Below are positions 22,471 through 30,379 of a DNA stretch of 32,668 bases, piece after piece. A model generated the notes under the pieces. It saw only the letters and a list, made by a program, of their open reading frames with translations, ran no database searches and was not told the DNA's origin. The stretch lies in IMG/VR virus record IMGVR_UViG_3300017751_003990, positions 1 through 32,668 of that record; one strand, written 5' to 3'. How positions within the stretch are numbered: the stretch's first letter is position 1; each line of letters starts with the position of its first letter. Source of the stretch: a virus. Both the position numbers and the translations under genes were made by a program.

Positions 22471-23530
22471 AATAATAAACTTTGAAGTATTTTCAAAAGA
22501 AAATGATTCGTTAGAAAATACAACAAAGAAAAAACTAAAAAATAGTATACTCGAAGCATCTAAGCAAGGGTATACTAGTGTTTTAGGGTTAATGCTTGTT
22601 GACGGGTTTCTTTATAAAAATAATAATACTTGGAATCAACTATATAACGATATTTTAGATTATGCTAATTCTTTACAAATAGAAGTTAAAATTGTAACTG
22701 GACAGAGTTATAATAACAAGGTTAAATGTACCAAAATACCATTTAACTTTAATCTACATACTGTATATAATAGTTATAAAGATACAACTGTATGCAACTA
22801 TAGTAATACTAATAAATTTTTATTTCTTGGAGGAGTTCCTGACAGACCTAATCGTATAGGATTGTTATATGAATTGTACAAAAGAAACTTATTACAATAT
22901 GCAGAGTGGAGTTTTTTTACTCCCTGGACACTAGAACAAAAGACTAACTCTTTACAATATTTCTCTTCAACAAAAGATTATTATGATTTTATAAAATTTG
23001 CAGAGCGTAAGATTGATAATGTATATGAAGAATCTAAAACATACGGAACTGAAAAAAATCCTGTAGCAACTGAATGGACAAACAATTCATCTTGGATTGA
23101 TCCTGCTGTTTATGCTAATACTGGTCTAAGCATTATATCTGAAGGACATCCAGGGGACAACAATAACAACAGCAAATTTCTTACTGAAAAAACATACCGC
23201 GTGTTTGTACAAGGTCATCCGTTCTTGTTTGCTGGCAATGTACAAATGTTTGAATATATTAAAGATCTAGGATTTAAAACATTTGAAAATTACTTGCCTT
23301 ATCCAGAGTATGCTACAGTAAAGGACGAGTCTAAAAGACTTAAATTATTAGTTGACAATTTAGAATATATCTTGCATAATAGAGTTAACTTTTCTAAAGA
23401 TGTAGAATATAACAAAATTCATTTTTTCAATTTAGCAAAAGAAAATGCTGGAATTTTAAAAACGTTAAATGCTAGTAGTGCAGAACTTAATCACTACTTT
23501 AATAAAACAGGATTTGGACATTTACTATAA
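22454..23530 (+). CDS. Glycosyltransferase-like protein (GT-B/fucosyltransferase-type C-terminus)
   Basis: 358 residues. 'FLTEKTYRVFVQGHPFLFAG' with the later 'LGFKTF' resembles the donor-binding end of phage and bacterial GT-B transferases related to GT10 ('tEKi..a...g.vPvy.G'); in marine phages the form 'FlsEKTyk....GqPFli.G' recurs. The N-terminal half is unrecognised. No ATG lies near the front of the frame; the best start is a TTG at 22454, inside the end of the DUF2061 gene, with GGGGTG ahead of it. It may add a sugar to whatever the operon makes; acceptor unknown. Confidence 0.58.
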   Translation: MRTNSKIINFEVFSKENDSLENTTKKKLKNSILEASKQGYTSVLGLMLVDGFLYKNNNTWNQLYNDILDYANSLQIEVKIVTGQSYNNKVKCTKIPFNFNLHTVYNSYKDTTVCNYSNTNKFLFLGGVPDRPNRIGLLYELYKRNLLQYAEWSFFTPWTLEQKTNSLQYFSSTKDYYDFIKFAERKIDNVYEESKTYGTEKNPVATEWTNNSSWIDPAVYANTGLSIISEGHPGDNNNNSKFLTEKTYRVFVQGHPFLFAGNVQMFEYIKDLGFKTFENYLPYPEYATVKDESKRLKLLVDNLEYILHNRVNFSKDVEYNKIHFFNLAKENAGILKTLNASSAELNHYFNKTGFGHLL

Positions 23531-23542
23531 AGGATAATATGA

Positions 23543-24028
23543 ATGTTACAGTATTACACTACTATTGATAATTTTTGGAAAGACGAATTGTCTACCCATA
23601 ACTACACAAGGAATGTAGTTTGGGACGCTAAAAATTTCAATCACTTAGACAAAGATTACTACAATAGCGGGTATCTATTACAAAGTTTTAATGAAGAATT
23701 GTCCTGTGCAGAGCAATTTAAAGGCGTCTTAGACGCTCATACAGCGTCTGTAAGCTGGACTTGTATAATGCCTAATGTAATACTTCCAACACACAAAGAC
23801 ACGTTTTATACGCTTAGGCAAGAGCATAATATAGAAATAGAACGGTGTTTTAGATATCTTATATTTTTAGAAGATGCTACATTTGGTCATTATGTAGGCT
23901 TTGAAAATAGAAACATCACCAACTTTAAGGCAGGTGATGTTTGGAAGTTTGATTCTAAAGAATTGCACTATGCTTCAAATGCAAGCAACATGCCTTTTCA
24001 TACGTGTCAAGTAAGTACGTTTAATTAG
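23543..24028 (+). CDS. 2OG/Fe(II) oxygenase-fold protein, short
   Basis: 161 residues. H84-K-D86 in 'LPTHKDTF', the strand 'RCFRYLIFLEDATFGHYV', then 'AGDVWKFDSKELHYASN' with H142. This is the HxD...H iron site in a minimal beta-helix. No Arg/Lys at the usual 2OG position is clear, so cosubstrate is less certain. AAAGGA precedes the ATG at 23543; another ATG four bases upstream is out of frame. It is the last + strand gene and overlaps the convergent tail-fibre-like gene by four bases at TTAG. Confidence 0.6.
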   Translation: MLQYYTTIDNFWKDELSTHNYTRNVVWDAKNFNHLDKDYYNSGYLLQSFNEELSCAEQFKGVLDAHTASVSWTCIMPNVILPTHKDTFYTLRQEHNIEIERCFRYLIFLEDATFGHYVGFENRNITNFKAGDVWKFDSKELHYASNASNMPFHTCQVSTFN

Positions 24029-25506
24029 TGTAGGTCTGTCCAAGCAGTGCCGTTGTAAACCTGTGCTTTGTTTGTAGCAGTTAAGTAAATCATCATGCCT
24101 GCTGCAGGAGTAGCAATAGCAGCATCTCTTGCTGTAGTATCTGCAAAACTATATAATTTAGCTGGACCGTAGAAGTTAGCACCTTGACTGCTAGTAAGTT
24201 CTAGTGCAGGTGTCAATGCATTGCCTGCGGCTGCGTTTTGTGTTGCTATCCAAAAGCCAGCTTTAACATTACCTGCTACAGGAGTATCGTTTACTTCAAC
24301 TTTAAAAGCTGCTGCTGGTGTTGCCGTTCCTGCCGAATCACCGCCGATAAACAACATTGTTCCGATTTCATCACCTACTTGTAAGCCTGCTGGAGATCCT
24401 TCTGTTCCTCTAAATCTAGCTAGTTGCATTCCTAAACCATCAACAGTGTCTGAATGCCCTAACGCTGAAAATTGTGCTCCGTCGGCATATGTGTCAGTTG
24501 TAGTAATTAACACACCTGCTGGTAGATTTGCATCATCTCTTCCACTAAGATTTATAGTTGCAGAGTTTACTTGTTTTGAAGTTGTAGTTGAGTTATTAAC
24601 ATTGCCAAGTACAGTACTAGTTGAATCGTCGATAATAACACTTGAATCGCCGCCAAATACACTACCTTTGATACTACCAAAAACATCACCTATATGATAT
24701 CCTGTAGTATCGCCATTCAAGTTACCAAAGAATCCGTTTTGTGCTCTAACCTCACGTCCTTTGATATTAGCTACAGGTGTAACACCGTCTTGACCAATAG
24801 CAACACCGTCCATTGTACCGCCGTCAATATTAGCAGTTGTAATGTTCATGCCGCCTGTGAATGTTGATAAACCAGGGCTTAGTATGTTACCTTCAACTTC
24901 CCCTGTAAATTTCTTTTGATTTGCATCTACAACAACAGTACTATCGTCGGCATATAAGTTACCAGTTAAGTTACCTACAATAGATGCCGCTTGTATTGTA
25001 TCATTTGATGCATTGTATAGTACACTACTACCAACAGTGGTAATATTGTTTGTAACAGTTAATGATTCAGTAGTAAGTTCGCCGCTAATTACAGCACCTT
25101 CTGCCCACAAGTTATTCCATCTGCGGTTGTTAGTGCCTAAATTAAACTGTCCGTCTAATGCTGGTTTTAAGTTAGAGTTAATTACACCGCTAACATTAAT
25201 AACATCACTGTCATCATCGCCTAACCCGATATTTCCAGTAGCATTAATAGTACCGTCAATATTGATATTACCTACACCTGTAATATTATTACTGTTAAGA
25301 TCTAGGTTGCCGCCTAGTTGCGGGTTAGTATCTCCTACAACAGATGTAAATGCATCTGCTTCTGTTGGACCAACAAGTACGCCCCCTAGTGTAGCACCAT
25401 CGCCTACATATATTTTTTTGGTATCAGTTGCGTATATAAGTTCACCCTGTAGTGGGGTAACAAGCTGTCTTTCTGCATCTGAGCCACGTCTTAGTCGTAA
25501 CGCCAT
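24025..25506 (-). CDS. Tail fibre-like structural protein
   Basis: 493 residues. 'MALRLRRGSDAERQ...GELIYATDTKKIYVGDG' is the N-terminal trimerising/attachment domain seen on many marine myovirus fibres (similar to the hyaluronidase/major-tropism-determinant N-terminus). The middle is Gly/Asn/Thr/Ser-rich with imperfect repeats ('NLTGNLYADDSTVVVD', 'GSIKGSVFGGDSSVIIDD'), as in beta-helical shafts. The C-terminus 'TTARDAAIATPAAGMMIYLT' with 'VYNGTAWTDL' is a recurrent fibre tip/end domain. Expected role: virion fibre, possibly host recognition. Preceded by a late promoter and AGGAG. It marks the border between the accessory operons and the phage core genes. Confidence 0.82.
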   Translation of the reverse strand: MALRLRRGSDAERQLVTPLQGELIYATDTKKIYVGDGATLGGVLVGPTEADAFTSVVGDTNPQLGGNLDLNSNNITGVGNINIDGTINATGNIGLGDDDSDVINVSGVINSNLKPALDGQFNLGTNNRRWNNLWAEGAVISGELTTESLTVTNNITTVGSSVLYNASNDTIQAASIVGNLTGNLYADDSTVVVDANQKKFTGEVEGNILSPGLSTFTGGMNITTANIDGGTMDGVAIGQDGVTPVANIKGREVRAQNGFFGNLNGDTTGYHIGDVFGSIKGSVFGGDSSVIIDDSTSTVLGNVNNSTTTSKQVNSATINLSGRDDANLPAGVLITTTDTYADGAQFSALGHSDTVDGLGMQLARFRGTEGSPAGLQVGDEIGTMLFIGGDSAGTATPAAAFKVEVNDTPVAGNVKAGFWIATQNAAAGNALTPALELTSSQGANFYGPAKLYSFADTTARDAAIATPAAGMMIYLTATNKAQVYNGTAWTDLH

Positions 25507-25540
25507 TTATCTATACTCCTGGAATAACATTTATTAATTG

Positions 25541-25548
25541 TATTTATC
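25541..25548 (-). promoter_or_regulatory. Late promoter GATAAATA for the tail-fibre-like gene
   Basis: GATAAATA on the minus strand, 34 bases before the ATG at 25506. AGGAG at 25516-25520 is the Shine-Dalgarno. One mismatch to TATAAATA; the position suits late structural expression. Confidence 0.65.
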
Positions 25549-25560
25549 CAATAGCAAAGA

Positions 25561-25890
25561 TTACTTTCTTTTCTTTAGAAACAATTTAGTGCGATTGGTA
25601 ATGTCTTGTTTTAATCGCTGTGTATCAAGTCTAAAGTCAATGTTTGTAATAACCTCTTCGTATTGATTAAATAAGTCTTCTAAGGTATCCTCTAATGATT
25701 CTGGACTACCGTTTTGTTTAAGTTTTCGAGTCTTATCAATATCAATGTCCCAAATTTTTCCGTCTACAAAAAATACTCGAATCGAATCTAAGTATTCTAA
25801 TGGTACTACTTGTACATCTAGATCTTCAAATACTTCGGGCCAATGACTTATAACATCGGGTGGAAGAGAGGCGTCCTTTTTGTTAGGCAC
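25561..25890 (-). CDS. Conserved-looking phage hypothetical protein (109 aa)
   Basis: 109 residues, soluble and charged, with 'SIRVFFVDGKIWDIDIDK' forming a beta-hairpin-like stretch and a basic C-terminus (FLKKRK). The only usable start is GTG at 25890, overlapping the upstream stop as GTGCCTAA. I do not recognise a function. It lies between the fibre gene and a 204-residue hypothetical gene in a run of phage-type genes, and is probably co-transcribed with them. Confidence 0.7.
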   Translation of the reverse strand: MPNKKDASLPPDVISHWPEVFEDLDVQVVPLEYLDSIRVFFVDGKIWDIDIDKTRKLKQNGSPESLEDTLEDLFNQYEEVITNIDFRLDTQRLKQDITNRTKLFLKKRK

Positions 25891-26497
25891 TCTCTTCAGT
25901 CACTTTTTTGGCTTGCTTTTTCTTAGTAGGAACTAACTCTTCTGCTTGTTCTCTAAGTACTTTTGCTTCTTTAAATAAAGCATCTGCCTGTGACCTATAT
26001 TGTGCTGCTAATTGATCGTCTGATAATACATCTGGTTGTGATGTATTTGTATAAGCTTCTGACGGATTAGCTACTGTTTCTGCTACCGGTGTTGTTTTAC
26101 CGTCTTTGCCTTTTAATGCTAAGTCTGCAACAGTAACGCCTTTTTGATCAGCAATAATTTTGTTTAGTTCTGATAAAAGAATAGTTGTAGTTCCATCAGG
26201 TACCATTTCAATTTCTTTAGTTGGCATCTTCATCATTTTGCCAGTTGTATGAAATCCTGCTAACATATTTCTACCATCAGGTAATTGTGCTCTAGCCATT
26301 GCTTCGCCAAACTCATATGCTTCTTGTCCAGCACTGCCTTCTACAGCAGTCATAAGTGCATCATGTTCTTCTGCCATTAGACTTTCTGTTTGTACGATAA
26401 TACAATTGTCTGGTTCACCTGGAACGACCCTGTATGCTACGATTACTTTTCTTTGATTGCGGGCTAATCGCCCAACGTGTTTAATAGCTCTTGCCAT
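25883..26497 (-). CDS. Phage hypothetical protein with coiled-coil C-terminus (204 aa)
   Basis: 204 residues. Basic N-terminus (ARAIKHVGRLARNQRK), a beta-rich middle ('VIVAYRVVPGEPDNCIIVQT'), and a C-terminal heptad-like region rich in Ala, Glu and Lys (about 160-200) ending with 'KKKQAKK'. No catalytic motif seen. AGGAG precedes the ATG, three bases after the upstream stop. Function unknown; similar abundant small proteins in T4-like marine phages are often virion-associated, but nothing in the sequence proves that here. Confidence 0.7.
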   Translation of the reverse strand: MARAIKHVGRLARNQRKVIVAYRVVPGEPDNCIIVQTESLMAEEHDALMTAVEGSAGQEAYEFGEAMARAQLPDGRNMLAGFHTTGKMMKMPTKEIEMVPDGTTTILLSELNKIIADQKGVTVADLALKGKDGKTTPVAETVANPSEAYTNTSQPDVLSDDQLAAQYRSQADALFKEAKVLREQAEELVPTKKKQAKKVTEESA

Positions 26498-26500
26498 AAT

Positions 26501-26746
26501 TTATGCTCCTTGTTCAGTTTCTGCAGCCTGTTGTGCCGCTTGAATTTCAGCTAAAAATGCTTCTAGTTTTGCGTAAGTTTGTCCTACGGTAACCATTTCA
26601 TTTGGTTTAAATGTACCACGCTGACTAGCAACATCAATAATTTGCTTCAATGCTGCTAAATCATTAACTGTTAGTTCTGCACCAGTAGCCTGCTCGTTTT
26701 CCGGTGTTGCTGCGGGTGCTTCAGGTGCTTTTGTTTCTTCGCTCAT
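26501..26746 (-). CDS. Small acidic phage hypothetical protein (81 aa)
   Basis: 81 residues with an Ala/Pro/Glu-rich disordered N-terminus (about 1-25), then 'LTVNDLAALKQIIDVASQRG' and a helical Ala/Gln/Glu-rich tail. Acidic overall. GGAG lies upstream of the ATG. Its Ala-rich style matches the downstream gene and may act with it. No known domain recognised. Confidence 0.7.
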   Translation of the reverse strand: MSEETKAPEAPAATPENEQATGAELTVNDLAALKQIIDVASQRGTFKPNEMVTVGQTYAKLEAFLAEIQAAQQAAETEQGA

Positions 26747-26786
26747 CTTAGTCTCCTATAATTAATTAAATGCGCTGTTAATATAT

Positions 26787-27065
26787 TTAAGTATATTTTA
26801 AATATGGACACGCCAAAGTGAAATAAGAACATTCCTTGGCATCTTCAAATCCTATTCGAATACATTGCTTTACAGTATTGTCTACTGTACTTAGTACCTT
26901 TGTTATGTAGAATCTTCCTTTTAGATTAAGTTCAATCCACTTAGCTACAGAGTCTTCAATGTTATACATTACTGGCATAGTAATAGATTCAAAGTGTTCG
27001 ACTGGAAAGTCAACTCTTCGAATATCAAAGAAGTTTAGTGCATTAGGTGTTTTATTTTTTATCAT
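26787..27065 (-). CDS. Hypothetical protein (92 aa)
   Basis: 92 residues, ending about 40 bases before the next gene. The start overlaps the stop of the VWA gene as ATGA, so it is translated with it. The sequence has a beta-strand pattern ('RFYITKVLSTV', 'KQCIRIGFED') and two late cysteines. Nothing recognisable. Its coupling to the VWA gene suggests an accessory role, or simple read-through into the following small genes. Confidence 0.65.
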   Translation of the reverse strand: MIKNKTPNALNFFDIRRVDFPVEHFESITMPVMYNIEDSVAKWIELNLKGRFYITKVLSTVDNTVKQCIRIGFEDAKECSYFTLACPYLKYT

Positions 27066-28411
27066 GCCGCCTGTTCATCATAGTGTGCAGTAATACCAAA
27101 TGGTGCCTGCAACCCTTTATCATAATGGCTATGGATAATAAACACTGTTTCGCAGTAGTCTGGGTCACCCCAACTATCCCAAGGCATACCATCTGTAAAC
27201 ATGATGAATTTCTTAGGCTGTATATTATGTTCTTTCATGTAAGTCCAGTTGACATCAAAGTCAGTACCACCGCCACCCATAATTTCGTAGTCTAATAAGT
27301 CATCTGCGCCATCGCCATTAAACTCTTGTTCGTTGTAAACTTTAGTATCAAAACACCATAACGTAATTTTGTAGTCTTGATATTCGTCCATTATACCTTT
27401 TACTTCACTTAAGAAGTCTGTAGCCTGTACATTGCCAATCGATCCACTCATATCTAAACAAATACACAAGTCAATTGTATCTTGAAAGTTCATACCTGGA
27501 AGTATTGCACCGCTCATTTGTCCTTTACGGTTTGGACGCATAAATGTATAATCACTTTTAATAGTAGACTGTATTTGCTGTCGAAGTATTTCTCGCCAGT
27601 TCATCTTAGGTTCTGTAAGCTCAGATATCATACGTGCAACTTCTGCTGGAGTATTGCCAGCACCTGCACTTTGTGCAGCGTTTATCATTGCTTCTTTTAC
27701 TTCGTCTTTAATCTTTTTAATTTCGTCTTTAGAATATTTAGGTTTACTCTTAGAAACGTTATGTCCGTTACTGTCTTTGTCTTCTCCACCGTCTGAATCA
27801 CCTTCGCCATCTCCATCCATGTCAAGGTGTTCATCTAGCATTTCGCCAAGTTGTTCTAAGAACTCTTCACCGTTCTTTTTAGCTTCGTCAAACAACTCGT
27901 CATATATTTCTTCTGAAGTATGTTTTTCATATTTGAAATCTTGATAACAGTCAACAATCTTAGGCTTAGTACCAATATTATCACGTACTAGTGTATTGTT
28001 TACCTTATAGTCAGCAGCAATGTTATACAACATAGGATTACGACTACCTCTACGACCTAAGTGATCAAATACACAATGTAAGATTTCGTGTGCAATAACA
28101 AACTCAATTTCTTTATTGTCCATTGCATTAAAGAATTGCGTGTTATAATAAAGGTTACGACCGTCTACAGCGGCAGTACCTAACCATTCATCTGCGGCTA
28201 AGATGCGTAAACGTGTTGCCATGTTACCAAAGAAAGGATGGCGTAGTAGTAAACCTACACGAGCAACTACAATACGATCGTATACTTCTACACGCATTTC
28301 TTCTAGTTGTTCTGGAGTAATGTTTGGATCAGGTTGCCAGTTTTTTAGTTTACTTGCAGTCTTTTCTGTAGACATTTGCATTGCTACATACTGTGGTAAA
28401 AAATCTAACAT
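27062..28411 (-). CDS. VWA-domain / metallopeptidase-like protein (MoxR partner)
   Basis: 449 residues. The N-terminal half has HEILH at 108-112, an HExxH zinc-metallopeptidase motif in 'VIAHEILHCVFDH'. An acidic Asp/Gly/Glu-rich linker follows near 200-225. The C-terminal half is a von Willebrand A-like domain with a MIDAS: DMSGS at 320-324, GGTD, and FTDGMP. This two-part layout matches the DUF2201-type family that works with MoxR AAA ATPases. The MoxR gene lies immediately upstream on the same strand. Expected role: metal-dependent adaptor or peptidase acting with the ATPase to remodel a protein target. It has its own sigma70-like promoter. Confidence 0.83.
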   Translation of the reverse strand: MLDFLPQYVAMQMSTEKTASKLKNWQPDPNITPEQLEEMRVEVYDRIVVARVGLLLRHPFFGNMATRLRILAADEWLGTAAVDGRNLYYNTQFFNAMDNKEIEFVIAHEILHCVFDHLGRRGSRNPMLYNIAADYKVNNTLVRDNIGTKPKIVDCYQDFKYEKHTSEEIYDELFDEAKKNGEEFLEQLGEMLDEHLDMDGDGEGDSDGGEDKDSNGHNVSKSKPKYSKDEIKKIKDEVKEAMINAAQSAGAGNTPAEVARMISELTEPKMNWREILRQQIQSTIKSDYTFMRPNRKGQMSGAILPGMNFQDTIDLCICLDMSGSIGNVQATDFLSEVKGIMDEYQDYKITLWCFDTKVYNEQEFNGDGADDLLDYEIMGGGGTDFDVNWTYMKEHNIQPKKFIMFTDGMPWDSWGDPDYCETVFIIHSHYDKGLQAPFGITAHYDEQAA

Positions 28412-28444
28412 ATTGCGCCTCTCATTGTTCTAACTTATACATAT

Positions 28445-28472
28445 ATTATAGCATCTATATGGTATTTGTCAA
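28445..28472 (-). promoter_or_regulatory. sigma70-type promoter for the VWA gene
   Basis: Minus strand TTGACA (28467-28472), 16-base spacer, TATAAT (28445-28450): both hexamers are perfect consensus. The ATG is 34 bases further on. Host-type, so likely early expression, unlike the late octamers elsewhere. Confidence 0.82.
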
Positions 28473-28479
28473 CCGAAAA

Positions 28480-28509
28480 TAAGGGCGAGCCCAAAAGAAC
28501 CCGCCCTTA
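28480..28509 (-). terminator. Intrinsic terminator after the MoxR gene
   Basis: On the minus strand, eight perfect pairs (TAAGGGCG with CGCCCTTA) extend inward by five more pairs including G-U wobbles to a UUUU tetraloop, followed by TTTTC after a short gap. It lies just past the MoxR stop and immediately before the sigma70 promoter of the VWA gene. Confidence 0.85.
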
Positions 28510-28515
28510 ATAGTA

Positions 28516-29601
28516 TTAAGACTGTTGTGCAGCCTTAATATATTTTCCAAATCGATCATGGAATTCATCAAAACATTCAACCTCATCTGGGTCAATTGGA
28601 AGTTGATATTGTGCAAGGGCTAGTTTGATACCCATAACTACCATTTCTGTTTCAAAGTTATCCATTGCAAAGCGTAAGAAATTGTTAACTTTATCGTCAA
28701 ACTTTTTATCATTCTTGTCGCTTGCTTCTTTTAGTTCATAGCAAAGAGATACGGTCAAGGAATACATAGCACTGACTTCTTTGGTCTTCATCTCCTTAAC
28801 TTTTCCTAATAAGATATCACTTGGATTTGGCATTGAACTTGCAACTTTACGGTGTGCCATAAATTTAACAGCAAGTCCTTCTCCTACTGCACCAGCAATT
28901 AAATCTGTTGTGGTGCCTTCGTCTAAATCATCTTCAAGCAATTCACTTACAAACGACCAAGTACGTGGTGTTGCAAATGAACGTGATGATGATCTAGGGT
29001 CGAAATCATATAAATCATGTTTTGCAAAGGTTAAGTAACCTACAACATCATTATGTTGTTTATTTTCTACTGACCAGCTAAACCAATCGTCAAAGTCTAC
29101 ACGTAATTCTAAGTGGATAAAGCGATTAGCTAACGGAGCAGGCATACGATACGTAACACCTTTGTCTGCGTCACGGTTGCCAGCTGCAACAATTACAACA
29201 TTGTCTGGTAGTGTATATTGTCCTACCTTACGGTTAAGAATAAGCTGATATGCTGCCGCTTGTACACTAGGTGCCGCAGAGTTCATTTCGTCTAAGAACA
29301 GTACGATAGTATCATACTTTGATGCCATTACTGCGTCTGGCAATTCTGCAGGTGCACCCCACACCATCTTATTAATATTAGTATCAAAATATGGAATACC
29401 TTTAATGTCTGTAGGTTCCCAAAGTGATAGTCGAATATCAATTAAGAGTGAGTTACCTAGGTCATTTGTAACTTGACCTACAATATCGGATTTACCAATA
29501 CCTGGAGGACCCCATAAAAAGATAGGACGCTTCTTTTTAAGAGCATGTTTAATACTTGATTTTGCCTGGTTTGGGCTAACGGTGCGTGTTACGTCTGACA
29601 T
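28516..29601 (-). CDS. MoxR-type AAA+ ATPase
   Basis: 361 residues. Walker A GPPGIGKS at 31-38, Walker B 'VLFLDEMNSA', sensor-type 'VVIVAAGNRD' and an arginine-bearing 'APLANRFIHLEL' follow in the usual AAA+ order. The short helical tail fits the MoxR/RavA group. Role: ATP-driven remodelling together with a VWA protein, here encoded next door. Conserved in many T4-like marine phages, where its target is not known. It has its own sigma70 promoter at 29654-29681 and a strong terminator after it. Confidence 0.88.
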   Translation of the reverse strand: MSDVTRTVSPNQAKSSIKHALKKKRPIFLWGPPGIGKSDIVGQVTNDLGNSLLIDIRLSLWEPTDIKGIPYFDTNINKMVWGAPAELPDAVMASKYDTIVLFLDEMNSAAPSVQAAAYQLILNRKVGQYTLPDNVVIVAAGNRDADKGVTYRMPAPLANRFIHLELRVDFDDWFSWSVENKQHNDVVGYLTFAKHDLYDFDPRSSSRSFATPRTWSFVSELLEDDLDEGTTTDLIAGAVGEGLAVKFMAHRKVASSMPNPSDILLGKVKEMKTKEVSAMYSLTVSLCYELKEASDKNDKKFDDKVNNFLRFAMDNFETEMVVMGIKLALAQYQLPIDPDEVECFDEFHDRFGKYIKAAQQS

Positions 29602-29653
29602 AGTGTATTCCCTCTTTATGTGTTATCAGTGCTAATTTCTAACTTATATATAC

Positions 29654-29681
29654 AGTATACACTAATTACAGCAAATGTCAA
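29654..29681 (-). promoter_or_regulatory. sigma70-type promoter for the MoxR gene
   Basis: Minus strand TTGACA (29676-29681), 16-base spacer, TATACT (29654-29659). The -35 box contains the TGA stop of the upstream gene, so promoter and stop codon share bases. Leader of about 45 bases, with GAGGGA before the ATG. Confidence 0.8.
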
Positions 29682-30061
29682 CCTTTTTCTGATCTTTTCA
29701 TTGCTTTTGTTAGTCCGTACTTACGCACATCGCCGCTAAAAAGAGTTAGTTCGACTGCTTTCTTTTGATCTGTTACAATGATTCCTTTATTAGTTATAAA
29801 GTACGGACAACTAATAAACTGATCTAAAAATATAATAACTTGTGTAGTAAGTGGCATGTCTGATGGGAAAGGGATGTCGTACGTTTCAATACCTATATTC
29901 ATAAGTATTTCGTATCCAGCCTCAGTAAGCCTTAGTCCGCCAGTACTTTTATTCCTTGTGTTCCTCCACCAAAGAGGCATGTACTGTTTAACTGTTGCAG
30001 TATCAGTACTTTTTTGAAGTTGTTTTAGAAAGACTTTAGTGTATGTTTCTTTCCAGTTCAT
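29678..30061 (-). CDS. Conserved-looking phage hypothetical protein (127 aa)
   Basis: 127 residues, basic and soluble. 'GLRLTEAGYEILMNIG' looks like a helix-turn-helix-like or winged segment, followed by 'TQVIIFLDQFISCPYFI'. I do not recognise a family with a known function; similar small proteins occur near MoxR genes in marine T4-like phages. The start overlaps the upstream stop as ATGA, and the stop lies inside the MoxR -35 box. Confidence 0.7.
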   Translation of the reverse strand: MNWKETYTKVFLKQLQKSTDTATVKQYMPLWWRNTRNKSTGGLRLTEAGYEILMNIGIETYDIPFPSDMPLTTQVIIFLDQFISCPYFITNKGIIVTDQKKAVELTLFSGDVRKYGLTKAMKRSEKG

Positions 30062-30348
30062 TCTTCTACAACTACGTCACCTGTAGTCATTCGCATAACA
30101 CAAAACTCGTCTGAATGGAACATATCGTTTAGTTTTTTAGCTAAGTTGTGGGCATGTCCTGGATTTGAAAAACTTGTTTTCTTATATTTAGGTCCAGGAT
30201 AATTAGTTAATACATTTGAACTTTTTAAGTTAAACGGTTCGTCCTTATAGAATACAGCCCAGATAGCTTCTGCTTTTAGCACCTGTTCGCTCTTGTAAGT
30301 TTTCTTATCTATATTCTCAAGAAGAACTGTTGGTTTGGGTCTACTCAT
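30058..30348 (-). CDS. Conserved-looking phage hypothetical protein (96 aa)
   Basis: 96 residues with 'PTVLLENIDKKTYKSEQVLKA' at the front and 'FSNPGHAHNLAKKLNDMF' later. No catalytic motif is visible. It has a late promoter at 30379-30386 and a hairpin overlapping its start (30347-30379), so its translation may be controlled. The stop overlaps the next start (ATGA). Confidence 0.7.
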   Translation of the reverse strand: MSRPKPTVLLENIDKKTYKSEQVLKAEAIWAVFYKDEPFNLKSSNVLTNYPGPKYKKTSFSNPGHAHNLAKKLNDMFHSDEFCVMRMTTGDVVVEE

Positions 30349-30379
30349 ATGCGTATCCTTTAATATTATATACGCATAT
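30347..30379 (-). promoter_or_regulatory. 5'-UTR hairpin covering the 30348 start codon
   Basis: Perfect 10-bp inverted repeat: ATATGCGTAT (30347-30356, + strand) and ATACGCATAT (30370-30379), separated by 13 bases. In the minus-strand mRNA the loop carries AAAGG, the first part of the likely Shine-Dalgarno, and the second arm includes the AU of the start codon. It overlaps the late octamer by one base. Confidence 0.6.

Noticed and set aside
24221-25537. Long open frames on the + strand opposite the tail-fibre gene
   Set aside because: They are low-complexity Ser/Pro/Leu/Val mirror images of the repetitive fibre code, with no ribosome binding site or known motif.
27482-27944. Open frames opposite the VWA gene
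   Set aside because: They are antisense shadows; the minus strand carries a clear HExxH and MIDAS protein.
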